NCBI GenBank assembly: GCA_029262635.1
Contig: JAJCZA010000002.1
Coordinates: forward strand, 248,001-312,000
Source of the DNA: Vampirovibrionales bacterium
Lineage (GTDB): Bacteria > Cyanobacteriota > Vampirovibrionia > Vampirovibrionales > Vampirovibrionaceae
DNA: 64,000 nucleotides
Direction of reading: 5' to 3'
The translations under genes were made by a program, and so were the position numbers. Below the pieces are notes generated by a model. It saw nothing but the letters and a program-made list of their open reading frames with translations, did not search any database and was not told the origin of the DNA. Of the stretch, positions 17,836 to 25,270 are shown one piece after another. Position 1 is the first letter of the stretch. Each line of letters opens with the position of its first letter.

Positions 17836-19502
17836 GCAAGATGTTTTTGGGGCTTAAAAAAACACGAAACCGGCAATTCTTTATCGGTGGTGTCGGGATG
17901 ATTCTGCTGCTTGTGGCGGGCGGGGTTTATTGGTCTTTTGTTGACCCCTCTCGATTAGGTTTTTTCTACGATGATGCTATTTATATGGTTTTAGGAAAAT
18001 CAATTGCCGAAGGCCAAGGCTATAAAGCCCTTTATATTATGACAGAGCCTACAGAACTCCTTTATTTTCCGTTGCTTCCCCTCTTCTTATCGGCGGCTTG
18101 GAAAATCTGGCCTGCTTTTCCAGATAATATTCCTTACTTTACAGGCGTGATTGTTGCTTTTTCTTTAGCCTCGTTGGTGTGTTGTTATTATTATTTACGA
18201 CAATGTAAAAAGGTTCCCCTTTGGGGGGCTTCTTTAATCCTTGCGTTAACCGCCTTTAATTATTTTTATATGACCTATTCGTCTGCATTGATGTCAGAAA
18301 TGCCTTATCTTTTCTTTTCTCTGTTGGCACTTTACACGGCGGAACAGGCTTTAAAGAGAGAAGCCGGGGGGTCTCGGTTGTTTCTTTTAACGCTTCTGTT
18401 CTCTGTACTGGCTTTTTATACAAGAGCCGTGGGTGTTACTTTAATAGGCGCTATTTTTATGGGTTTTTTAGCGAGAAAACAATGGAAACAAGCTTTTCTT
18501 TATGGAGGCCTTTCATTCTGCTTATCGGTATTGCCGTGGCTTTTTTGGACAATGGCTCACACGCCCTCTTTGGTAGACGATTTAAACTATCCGCTGGTTC
18601 ATCAATATGCGAGTTATAGCGACTTTCTTGTTCGGGATTTGCTGACGGAAGGGTCCTTTTGGACGTCTTTACTCCAAGATGGGTTTGGCGGTTTTTTTAA
18701 TGCCCTTAAGCTTTATGTCTGGCCCTGGGGTGGATTATCAGCCGTTTGGTTCGTTGGGCTTGGCTTGGGGGGCCTCTTTTTTACGCAGGCGTTGCCGTCG
18801 TTTCGGGTCAATCGGGTTAATGGGGCAAAAGCGTGTAGTCCTTCTGTTTTTTATCTCTGTTTTTATGTGGGAGCGATTATTCTTTGGCGCTATGAGGCCC
18901 ATATGGTACGCTTCTTGGTGGTTATCCTTCCTTTGATTTGGTATTACGCCTTGAATCCTTTTATAGCGATTGTGGATAATGGCGATTTTAAGCGCTTAAA
19001 AACAAAAATAGTTGTGAGTGGTCTCGTCCTTTTTTGTTTGTTTCAAAGTTTCTTTATAACAGGCGGCTATTTAACGTTCAAATCGCGAGAAGGTAAGGAC
19101 CATAACCTTGAAGGGCAAGAGAAGCTTGCTGAACGGCAGGCTCTGCTTGATTATATTAAAACGAGTTTGCCTGAGGAGGAAGTCATTGGTACCCCCTGGA
19201 GCCCTTTGTTTTATCTTTACACAGGACACCCAACGTACAATACAGGTTATTGGAGCTTGAAGCGGGAAAAGGGTGAGTTTTCCTGTTCTCCAGAAGCTAT
19301 CGATGCTCTTTTCAGGAGTATGGAGCATTATGGGGTGCGTTATTTTGCTTTTGAGCCTTCCATGAGAACAGATCAGTCGCTCACGCTTCGGGAGAAAGTG
19401 CCTTTATTGCTTTTGGAAATGTTTCCCAGGCACTTCACACGGATTTACACTTCGCCTCAGGGTCAAAATGAGCTGTATCAGATTGACTATCGTATCGAGT
19501 AG
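17832..19502 (+). CDS. GT39-like membrane glycosyltransferase (second of tandem pair)
   Basis: 556-aa paralogue of the upstream gene: the same FYDDAIYMVLGKSIAEGQGYKALYI loop, the same order of membrane segments, and the same C-terminal SPLFYLYTGHPTYNTGYW block, about half identical by eye. Starts four bases inside the previous gene (ATGA). The pair looks like a recent-to-ancient tandem duplication kept for related but separate acceptors or donors. No nearby flippase or lipid-carrier gene is present. It ends 90 bp before tRNA-Ser. Confidence 0.85.
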   Translation: MSKMFLGLKKTRNRQFFIGGVGMILLLVAGGVYWSFVDPSRLGFFYDDAIYMVLGKSIAEGQGYKALYIMTEPTELLYFPLLPLFLSAAWKIWPAFPDNIPYFTGVIVAFSLASLVCCYYYLRQCKKVPLWGASLILALTAFNYFYMTYSSALMSEMPYLFFSLLALYTAEQALKREAGGSRLFLLTLLFSVLAFYTRAVGVTLIGAIFMGFLARKQWKQAFLYGGLSFCLSVLPWLFWTMAHTPSLVDDLNYPLVHQYASYSDFLVRDLLTEGSFWTSLLQDGFGGFFNALKLYVWPWGGLSAVWFVGLGLGGLFFTQALPSFRVNRVNGAKACSPSVFYLCFYVGAIILWRYEAHMVRFLVVILPLIWYYALNPFIAIVDNGDFKRLKTKIVVSGLVLFCLFQSFFITGGYLTFKSREGKDHNLEGQEKLAERQALLDYIKTSLPEEEVIGTPWSPLFYLYTGHPTYNTGYWSLKREKGEFSCSPEAIDALFRSMEHYGVRYFAFEPSMRTDQSLTLREKVPLLLLEMFPRHFTRIYTSPQGQNELYQIDYRIE

Positions 19503-19539
19503 CGATTATGAGGAAGCCATTCCGGTCGTGCTTTTTCCA

Positions 19540-19568
19540 TTGACTTCTCTTACCATACATTATTAAAT
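19540..19568 (+). promoter_or_regulatory. Promoter of tRNA-Ser
   Basis: TTGACT, 17 bp, TTAAAT; 24 bp before the first tRNA base. Close to consensus -35 with ideal spacing. Confidence 0.65.
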
Positions 19569-19592
19569 AGAAGCCACACGATAAACTCGTTT

Positions 19593-19681
19593 GGAGAGGT
19601 GGCCGAGTGGCTGAAGGCGGCTCCCTGCTAAGGAGTTATGGGGTTTACGCTCCATCGTGGGTTCGAATCCCACCCTCTCTG
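19593..19681 (+). tRNA. tRNA-Ser(GCU)
   Basis: Class II tRNA, 89 nt. GGAGAGG acceptor, TGGCCGAGTGG D arm, anticodon loop with GCT (CTCCC TGCTAAG GAG), a long variable arm, GTTCGAATC T loop, and CCTCTCT acceptor 3' strand. CCA not encoded. Its 3' end is repeated at 21213-21226. Confidence 0.96.
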
Positions 19682-19686
19682 AGTTT
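19673..19686 (+). repeat. Left direct repeat (candidate attL) at tRNA-Ser 3' end
   Basis: CCCTCTCTGAGTTT; the first 9 bases are the tRNA 3' end. An identical 14-mer occurs at 21213-21226. Confidence 0.6.
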
Positions 19687-19742
19687 CCGTGTGTTAATTG
19701 GTGAGGGGCTTTTTGTTGCCCTTAATTAAATTCTATGCAAAT

Positions 19743-19776
19743 ATAAAAAAGCGCCGGGAGGCTAGTCCCGACGCTT
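19743..19776 (-). terminator. Terminator of the 37-aa protein gene
   Basis: Minus-strand stem AAGCGTCGGGA/TCCCGGCGCTT, with one mismatch, followed by TTTTTATAT. It supports the short minus-strand gene at 19795-19908 as real. Confidence 0.75.
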
Positions 19777-19794
19777 CAAAAGGTTGTTACTTAA

Positions 19795-19908
19795 CTAGCA
19801 ACGTCCTTTTTTAGGTGTCGACCGTTTATGTGGTTTAACTGGGACGGTCTTAGGTCCCGGCTTTTTTTCAGTCGGGACTTTTCGTGTTTTACACGGTTTC
19901 TTTGCCAT
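19795..19908 (-). CDS. Very small, Lys/Pro-rich basic protein (37 aa)
   Basis: Unrecognised. About 17 of 37 residues are Lys or Arg, with six or so prolines (KKPGPKTVPVKPHKR), one Cys near the start and one at the end. The open frame is longer, but the ATG at 19908 follows GAGAGAGCAAT and gives MAKKPCKTRK. A strong terminator follows 20 bp after the stop. Highly basic Pro-rich micro-proteins may bind nucleic acid or be antimicrobial-like; nothing in the sequence decides. Confidence 0.55.
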   Translation of the reverse strand: MAKKPCKTRKVPTEKKPGPKTVPVKPHKRSTPKKGRC

Positions 19909-20293
19909 TATTGCTCTCTCTTTCTCCTTGAAATTAACAATACAGACTCTCGCATAGTTCAAAGTTGTATGCAGAGTTTTGAGAGTATATAGAGGGGTCG
20001 GCGGCGAGGAAAACCTCGCCACCCTTAAAGCTACCGTTTTTTAACGATTAACGGAAAAGCTTTCAACCCTTTTTGCCAAGCGTACAAGCGCTTACCATTT
20101 TTCAACGTTATAAACGCTGAAAAGATAAGCTTGTAGCCTGGCGGAACGACTTCATATTTTGACATGATTCGCCCCCTTTTATTCCGTCCAGTAGCAATAC
20201 CATTTCCCGTCTGCTAGAATATGAATGGCTATTCATTTTTCTTAAACGGAAAATGGTCTTCCAAGTGTGGACATACTTCACTTTGGAAGAAAT

Positions 20294-20326
20294 AAAGGCA
20301 GGACTAGCGCAAACTAGCCTGCCTTT
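20294..20326 (-). terminator. Terminator of the AbrB-like gene
   Basis: Minus-strand stem AAAGGCAGG-CTAG/CTAG-(A)-CCTGCCTTT with a 6-nt loop followed by ATTTCTT. It lies 22 bp past the stop of the AbrB-like gene and inside a spurious overlapping frame. Confidence 0.7.
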
Positions 20327-20348
20327 AAGCTTTTTAAAGTCTATTTTG

Positions 20349-20537
20349 CTATGTTGCTCCAAGATTACATCCTTTAAATATGATTCGTTCGATGGGTCTG
20401 ATTAAAATACTTCCATCATCATTTAGATCTGTAGCGACAAAGTCTCCATTTTTTAAGGCTAAGGCCTCTCTAATAAATTTGGGAAGCGTAACTTGACCAT
20501 GCTTGTTTATTTTTTGAAGTTCAGAAGTATTTGTCAT
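20349..20537 (-). CDS. AbrB/SpoVT (MazE-like) DNA-binding domain protein
   Basis: 62-aa protein. Residues about 8-50 form the swapped-hairpin AbrB fold: KINKHGQVTLPKFIREALALKNGDFVATDLNDD, the same pattern as MazE/VapB-type antitoxins and transition-state regulators. The C-terminal 12 residues are short, and there is no adjacent MazF or PIN toxin gene; the ATG at 20537 has AGGAGAAAC upstream. It may be an orphan antitoxin or an autonomous regulator of the neighbouring divergent nuclease gene, which starts 140 bp away. Confidence 0.8.
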   Translation of the reverse strand: MTNTSELQKINKHGQVTLPKFIREALALKNGDFVATDLNDDGSILIRPIERIIFKGCNLGAT

Positions 20538-20674
20538 ACATGTTTCTCCTGTCCGACTTTCTTAAAAAAATGGAGTGGATTTCCACCACAAATATGGTAT
20601 CAAAAGATCGTCCATCCGGAGTAGATAATAAGTAGATTAGCAAGATATTGTTACAATTAATAATCAAATGGATC

Positions 20675-21121
20675 ATGAAATATCTGATAATATTATTTTT
20701 TTTAATGTTAGCGACCTGTGCTTCTTTACTACTCCCCGCCCACCCCTCCGAGCGGGTCAAACGCATTATTGACGGCGACACCGTGGTAACGACCCGCTTT
20801 GGCAAGATTCGGCTTTACGGAATGGATGCCCCAGAGAAACGGCAACCCCTCGGCCCAGCGGCGACAGAACACCTGAGAAAGCTTATTGGCGACGAGCGGG
20901 TGGAGTGCATCCGCATCGGGAGCGCATTCACCTATAACTGCCGGGTTTGCATCCTCGTGATAGAAAGCGGCGTGTCGCTCAACCGGGAGATGGTGAAGGC
21001 CGGTTACGCATACGACGAGCCCCGATACTCGAAGGGATTCTATAAGCAAACGGAAACCGAGGCTCATGAAGCCAGTTTAGGCGTGTTGGCCAGCCCAGAC
21101 AGCGTTAAGCCGTGGGTTTGA
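20675..21121 (+). CDS. Secreted thermonuclease-like (SNase) protein
   Basis: 148-aa nuclease of the staphylococcal nuclease (OB-fold) superfamily: RIIDGDTVVTTRFGKIRLYGMDAPE holds the Ca-ligand Asp and the catalytic Arg/Glu pair (IRLYG.DAPE); later YNCRVCILV supplies the second Arg and NREMVKAGYAY the conserved helix. The N terminus (MKYLIILFFLMLATCASLL) is a signal peptide or lipoprotein-like anchor, so the enzyme probably acts outside the cytoplasm. The ATG at 20675 is chosen over a TTG at 20648. The N-terminal coding bases are AT-rich while the catalytic part is clearly GC-rich (near 60%), a sharp change within one gene. Confidence 0.85.
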   Translation: MKYLIILFFLMLATCASLLLPAHPSERVKRIIDGDTVVTTRFGKIRLYGMDAPEKRQPLGPAATEHLRKLIGDERVECIRIGSAFTYNCRVCILVIESGVSLNREMVKAGYAYDEPRYSKGFYKQTETEAHEASLGVLASPDSVKPWV

Positions 21122-21212
21122 CGGAAGCGTTAACTTAAAATCAAGCAATACCAATATAGAGAGTTTCAATTTCTTTTTGCCCATTCATTAGAAAAGTTCA
21201 AAGTGTGTCCCT

Positions 21213-21226
21213 CCCTCTCTGAGTTT
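21213..21226 (+). repeat. Right direct repeat (candidate attR)
   Basis: CCCTCTCTGAGTTT, identical to 19673-19686 at the tRNA-Ser 3' end, about 1.54 kb away. Confidence 0.6.
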
Positions 21227-21502
21227 TTACTTTTGGATCGGGGTTTTCCGTTGGGAGTTGGGATTTTTAAAAAAATATAAAGAAATTTATCGAAAAAGGG
21301 CAATTCTTCTCTTAAGATTGTTTTTATTATTATAGAGATAGCAACAACCCTCTCCCCCCAAAAAACGAAGAGAAGCAACAAGAGCATGAGCAGTCTTATT
21401 TATAACCTGGGAGACGGTTCCTTTTAAAAAGTGTTTGAAACTTGATTTCAACCCTTTGCATTTTATAGATTTTCAACCCCCCCCCTAAGTGACTTTTAAG
21501 AT

Positions 21503-21540
21503 AGTAGAGCTTTCCCCCGCTCTACTTTTTTCTTTTTCTT
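21503..21540 (+). terminator. Terminator-like hairpin on the plus strand
   Basis: AGTAGAGC / GCTCTACT (8-bp stem, 8-nt loop) followed by TTTTTTCTTTTTC. It is nearly 400 bp past the nuclease stop, so it may end an unannotated RNA. Confidence 0.6.
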
Positions 21541-21576
21541 CTTCTTTTTATTGTTTTTTGTTTGAAAAATAGGCAA

Positions 21577-21613
21577 ACAAAAAACCCGGTCGCCAATCTT
21601 GCCATGACCGAGT
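21577..21613 (-). terminator. Terminator of the 66-aa minus-strand gene
   Basis: Minus-strand stem ACTCGGTC/GACCGGGT with one mismatch and a TTTTTTG tail, about 70 bp past the stop at 21684. Confidence 0.5.
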
Positions 21614-21683
21614 CGTGCGTCGTCTATATAAAAATTAGCCCATTGCCGAGGGGCGGCTTGAGGAGCAAAAAACGTTTCCGTCG

Positions 21684-21884
21684 TTATCGAACAAACGGGT
21701 ACTGCTTGTTGAGGAACTGGCGGGTTTCTTTATTGTCTGTTTGCATAAGCCACTCAAAGAGTTCGGTTTGGTGTTTTTGCATTTGAGCATATTCTTCCAT
21801 ACCGGCTTGAAACGGATTGGATGTTGCCGCCTGCTTCAGTGTCTTTGTGCTTTTGTGCTTCTTTTGTGGATTGGCCATTGTCAT
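21684..21884 (-). CDS. Small basic hypothetical protein (64-66 aa)
   Basis: Unrecognised. ATGs at 21884 and 21878 are both possible; GAGAGAGCAAT lies just upstream. The N-terminal 20 residues are Lys-rich (NPQKKHKSTKTLK), and the rest is a helical, Gln/Glu-rich segment with FEWLMQ and FLNKQYPF. The upstream leader closely matches that of the 37-aa gene at 19795-19908 (same GAGAGAGCAAT then ATGGC). Confidence 0.5.
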   Translation of the reverse strand: MTMANPQKKHKSTKTLKQAATSNPFQAGMEEYAQMQKHQTELFEWLMQTDNKETRQFLNKQYPFVR

Positions 21885-22020
21885 TGCTCTCTCGTTGGGG
21901 GTTGAAAGGGGGATAAATATTATTTATATAGTAAATCTATTTAAATAAAAAACAACACAACCTGAAAATTGTCCCGAAGGGCCGGAAACATACGGGTTTA
22001 TTTACAATAAGATACAGCCT

Positions 22021-23121
22021 TTAAGCGGGCTGTTTCGGGGTCAGAAGAATCTTAATGGCTTGACCAGCTTCAACCGTTTCAAGGGCTTCAGGCACTTGAG
22101 ACAGGGGGAGTTGCTTGGAAATAAGTGGGCGCGGATCGATTTTTCCCTCGCAAATCAAGGTCAATGCTTTACGAAAATATTCCGGGGTGTGGTGAAATGG
22201 GCTAATGAGGGTAATTTCATCGTAATGAAGTCGCCGTGTGTCGATATTGATAGAACTGCCGGAAGGGCATCCGCCAAACAAGTTGACCAACCCACCTCGG
22301 CGAGCGAGTCCAATGGCTTTTTCCCAGACTTCAGGAAGACCAACCGCTTCAATAACAATGTCAAAGCCTTTGCCTTGGGGAGTGTAGCATGCTTTAATTT
22401 GCTCCACGTCAAAACAGTCACGTAGATTCACCAGTGAGTCGGCTTTGCCAAAGTCTTTTGCCATGGCCATTTTTAGTGGGTTCCGTGCCATGGCGGTAAC
22501 GTGTGCGCCTTTGAGTTTGGCAAGACGAACTAGAAGCTGACCAATCGAACCTAAGCCGATTATAGCAACGTGATCACCGGGTGAAACGCCTGAAAGATCA
22601 ATGCCCCGAAGAGAAACGGCCAGAGGCTCTGCAAAGGCGGCGGCTTCAAAAGAGACATCTTCGGGCAGTTTGTGGGTGTTGTGCGCTGTGATTTGAGCGG
22701 GGATTCTTAAATAATCAGCGTAAGAGCCATTCAGAAGGTCAAGGTGTTCGCAAAGGTTATGGTTTCCTTTATGGCAAAAGTCACAATCGTAACAAGGTGC
22801 TGAATTAGCGGCGACCACCCTGTTGCCGGGCTTGAATTGGGTGACGTTACTTCCGACACGAACCACAATGCCGGAAAATTCGTGGCCAAACGGGGAGGGG
22901 AAACTCTTAAGCAAAACCGGATGTCCTCGTCGATAGCATTTTAGGTCGGTTCCGCAGGTCAGGGTGCTTTCAATTTTAACGAGCAGTTCGTCAGATGTTA
23001 TTTTAGGAACCGGAACGGTTTCGTACCGGACATCACCCGGTTTATAAAAAAGGGCGGCCTCCATGGTCTCTGGAACATCAGAGATAGAAGTAGGGTGGGG
23101 TGTCAGAGAAGTAATGCTCAT
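22021..23121 (-). CDS. Zinc-dependent MDR dehydrogenase (threonine/sorbitol dehydrogenase-like)
   Basis: 366-aa medium-chain dehydrogenase/reductase. Catalytic zinc ligands appear in TLTCGTDLKCY and GHEFSG; the structural zinc cluster is CYDCDFCHKGNHNLC. The Rossmann motif GLGSIGQLLVRLAKLKG is present. A sugar-alcohol or threonine-type oxidoreductase is likely, substrate unknown. Starts four bases inside the preceding MDR gene (ATGA), so the pair is translationally coupled. The two proteins share the same domain order and are likely old paralogues. Confidence 0.88.
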   Translation of the reverse strand: MSITSLTPHPTSISDVPETMEAALFYKPGDVRYETVPVPKITSDELLVKIESTLTCGTDLKCYRRGHPVLLKSFPSPFGHEFSGIVVRVGSNVTQFKPGNRVVAANSAPCYDCDFCHKGNHNLCEHLDLLNGSYADYLRIPAQITAHNTHKLPEDVSFEAAAFAEPLAVSLRGIDLSGVSPGDHVAIIGLGSIGQLLVRLAKLKGAHVTAMARNPLKMAMAKDFGKADSLVNLRDCFDVEQIKACYTPQGKGFDIVIEAVGLPEVWEKAIGLARRGGLVNLFGGCPSGSSINIDTRRLHYDEITLISPFHHTPEYFRKALTLICEGKIDPRPLISKQLPLSQVPEALETVEAGQAIKILLTPKQPA

Positions 23122-24215
23122 GAGGATGACCTTGGGGTGATAATAACTTTAAGGGCTTGTCCGCCTTGATACAGCTCAACGGCTTCCATCGCCTTTTCTA
23201 AAGGACGATGATGCGTGCAAAGAGGACCAACCTGAAGGCTTTGATTGAAAATCAGGTCCGCCGCCGCTTTTAAATCTTGTAGATTGGGCGAATAGCTTGG
23301 GATTAACCGGATTTCTCGAAAGTATAGCACGCTTGGGTGGATCATGGTGTCGGGGGTCAGGGCACTGCTAAAGATGATCAGAGTGCCGCTGTCTCGAACC
23401 AGCTCAAGGGCCAGTTCAAGGGTTTTTGGAGTGACGACGGTTAGAAAGACCAAATCCACTTGGTCAAGCCGACCGGTTTGAGTTTGTGCCGCAAGTGCTT
23501 GCTGGAGCCCTTCTTTGTCTTCGAGAGGGTGAAATGCGGATTGGACAAAGCCCTGGGTTTCGGCAAAGGTAAGGCGTTCTCGATCTAAATCCATGCCATA
23601 GACGGAGTAGCCTTTGCTTTGATAGATTTGGCTGGCCATCATTCCGATAAACCCCATCCCAATAACGGCGACAGAACCGTTTTTAAATTCGCCTCCCCGA
23701 CGAACAGCCTTGAGAACACAGGCCAGCGGTTCGATGCAGGTTGCTTCATCGTCGCTAATATGACGAGGAACCTTAAATGTGGTGTGTTTTAAGTGATTGG
23801 CGGTTAAGGCGAACTGTTCTGAAAAGCCGCCCGGAGCCAGATTGGTGGTTTTAAAGGTCCGGCACATGGATTCGCTTTGGTTTATGCAGTAATGGCATGT
23901 GCCGCAAGGAACGTGATGAGACGATACAATACGGTCACCGACGGAAAAAGGGGTCTTGTGGGCGTCGTCGAGCTGCTGAATAACGCCGACGACCTCATGG
24001 CCGAGTACACTGCCCGTGGCGGCTTTTTGATTCATCAGCTTATCGAGATCCGAGCCACAGAGCCCGCAGGCGGTCATTTGAATCAAAGCACCGCCTTTCG
24101 GCAAATGGGGTTGTGGAACCTGACTCAAGCGAAGTGAATAATCCGCTTGTACTAGGGCGGCGAAAGTTGTGTCCTGAGGAGCAAGAATCGGCTGAGAGGC
24201 ATTGAGAACGGTCAT
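23118..24215 (-). CDS. Zinc-dependent MDR dehydrogenase, first of coupled pair
   Basis: 365-aa MDR enzyme: CGLCGSDLDKL and GHEVVG for the catalytic zinc, PCGTCHYCINQSESMC for the structural zinc, and IGMGFIGMMASQIYQSKG for the nucleotide fold. Order of genes is this one then the 22021 gene on the minus strand. Two adjacent dehydrogenases could act in sequence on one substrate, or form a heteromeric enzyme; no sugar kinase or transporter is next to them. It is divergent from the DUF177 gene. Confidence 0.88.
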   Translation of the reverse strand: MTVLNASQPILAPQDTTFAALVQADYSLRLSQVPQPHLPKGGALIQMTACGLCGSDLDKLMNQKAATGSVLGHEVVGVIQQLDDAHKTPFSVGDRIVSSHHVPCGTCHYCINQSESMCRTFKTTNLAPGGFSEQFALTANHLKHTTFKVPRHISDDEATCIEPLACVLKAVRRGGEFKNGSVAVIGMGFIGMMASQIYQSKGYSVYGMDLDRERLTFAETQGFVQSAFHPLEDKEGLQQALAAQTQTGRLDQVDLVFLTVVTPKTLELALELVRDSGTLIIFSSALTPDTMIHPSVLYFREIRLIPSYSPNLQDLKAAADLIFNQSLQVGPLCTHHRPLEKAMEAVELYQGGQALKVIITPRSSS

Positions 24216-24365
24216 GGGGTTTGTAAGGGACTCTTAACGTTTTCGCGCACGAGACGCATTAGGGTAGTACAATTGTGGTAGCGAGTAGATAATACATACC
24301 TTAAAGGGACTCAAAAGTCTTGAATTTGATCGATTAAATTAAAAAATATTGAGGTCATCATATAA

Positions 24366-24824
24366 ATGAAATCTTTGAAACTGCCTGAATTGCTTAAAAA
24401 ACGAGAAACCCCTTTGGCTATTGAAGGGACATACCAATACGACGAATTGCCCAGCCGAGAGGGGGTTCGTTCTGCGTTAACGGTGTATCTTTGTGATGTT
24501 AGCGGATTTCGTCTGAAGGGTACCATCCAGGCGGAGCTAGATTTAGAGTGCGACAGTTGCCTGGGAAAATTTCAGAAAAAAATTGCCATTGAACTGGATG
24601 AACAATATGTGTTTCAGGATAAAAGCCAGAGAGAATACCGGAGAAATGGCGGGCAGGAAATTCAGTTGAACGATTTTTATGAAGAAATTGATGCGGAAGG
24701 CGAGCTGGATCTTAAAGATCTGGTCCGGCAGATGCTTCTTTTGGAAACGTCGGCGAAACAAGTGTGCGGTATGGAAAAATGTGAGGCTGCGCCTTATGAA
24801 TATTGGGTTGAGCCGAAAAAATAG
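24366..24824 (+). CDS. yceD: YceD/DUF177 family protein
   Basis: 152 aa. The DUF177 pattern is recognisable: GTIQAELDLECDSCLGKFQKKI with the CxxC, a middle acidic region, DLKDLVRQMLLLETSAKQVC, and a second C-x4-C near the end. In many bacteria this gene precedes rpmF, and in E. coli it affects 23S rRNA accumulation; its exact biochemical role is unsettled. Here too rpmF follows 140 bp downstream. Two cysteine pairs could bind zinc. Confidence 0.88.
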   Translation: MKSLKLPELLKKRETPLAIEGTYQYDELPSREGVRSALTVYLCDVSGFRLKGTIQAELDLECDSCLGKFQKKIAIELDEQYVFQDKSQREYRRNGGQEIQLNDFYEEIDAEGELDLKDLVRQMLLLETSAKQVCGMEKCEAAPYEYWVEPKK

Positions 24825-24965
24825 AAGTACCTTCTTCGTTTTTGTAACATCTTATTTACAAAAACACCGGGTTTTTGGGGATTTTTTTAGGGGGTGGGGT
24901 TGTTGTTCGGATGTTTTTTTGTGAGAATAATGCGCTCAGACTTATGACAAAGGACACCCCTCATC

Positions 24966-25199
24966 ATGCCAGTACCTAAGAAACGAGTCGGCCACTCTTG
25001 CCAGGGACACCGTCGATCGAACTGGAAAGCGACGATTCCGGCTATTAACTTCTGCCCCAACTGTGGCGCTCCTAAGCACCTGCACACCCTGTGTGGTACC
25101 TGTGGCTTCTATAAAGATCGTATTGTGCTCGAGCGTTCGATTGCCGACGATCTTGATGAGCCCGAGACATCTTCGGAAGAGACAACACAAGCTGAATAA
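24966..25199 (+). CDS. rpmF: 50S ribosomal protein L32
   Basis: 77 aa. MPVPKKRVG is the invariant L32 start. The zinc ribbon has Cys30, Cys33, Cys43 and Cys46 (FCPNCGAPK...TLCGTCG), followed by an acidic tail of about 20 residues beyond the usual end (about 60), rich in Glu/Thr/Ser. It stands in the standard yceD-rpmF-plsX order. Confidence 0.97.
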   Translation: MPVPKKRVGHSCQGHRRSNWKATIPAINFCPNCGAPKHLHTLCGTCGFYKDRIVLERSIADDLDEPETSSEETTQAE

Positions 25200-25270
25200 T
25201 AATACGACTTGACTCTGGTCAAATAACGGCTTTTGTCTGTTGAAACAAACAGATTCTACTGTTTAGTGTG

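Larger units (their letters stand above)
19673..21226. mobile_element. Candidate mini genomic island / integrated element remnant
   Basis: About 1.55 kb between two identical 14-bp direct repeats, the left one being the 3' end of tRNA-Ser, the classic target of integrases. Content: a 37-aa basic protein, an AbrB-type protein, a stretch of about 320 bp (20023-20348) without a supported gene, and a secreted nuclease. The segment is AT-rich except within the nuclease gene. No integrase or excisionase is present, so if it was mobile it depended on a helper or is a remnant. Confidence 0.5.
21227..21683. other. 457-bp AT-rich, homopolymer-rich gap
   Basis: No gene supported. Contains C-rich and T-rich tracts (for example around 21478-21485 and 21526-21560) and two terminator-like hairpins. 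An open frame at 21166-21387 on the minus strand has no ribosome-binding site or protein-like composition. Confidence 0.5.

Noticed and set aside
20108-20362. 84-aa minus-strand frame overlapping the AbrB-like gene
   Set aside because: It contains the AbrB-like gene's strong terminator and has no ribosome site or recognisable composition.
20675-20737. Lipobox in the nuclease leader
   Set aside because: LATC has Thr before Cys, not a standard lipobox; treated as a general signal peptide or anchor.
21166-21387. 73-aa minus-strand frame with hydrophobic start
   Set aside because: No ribosome site, low-complexity AT-rich region, overlaps the candidate attR.
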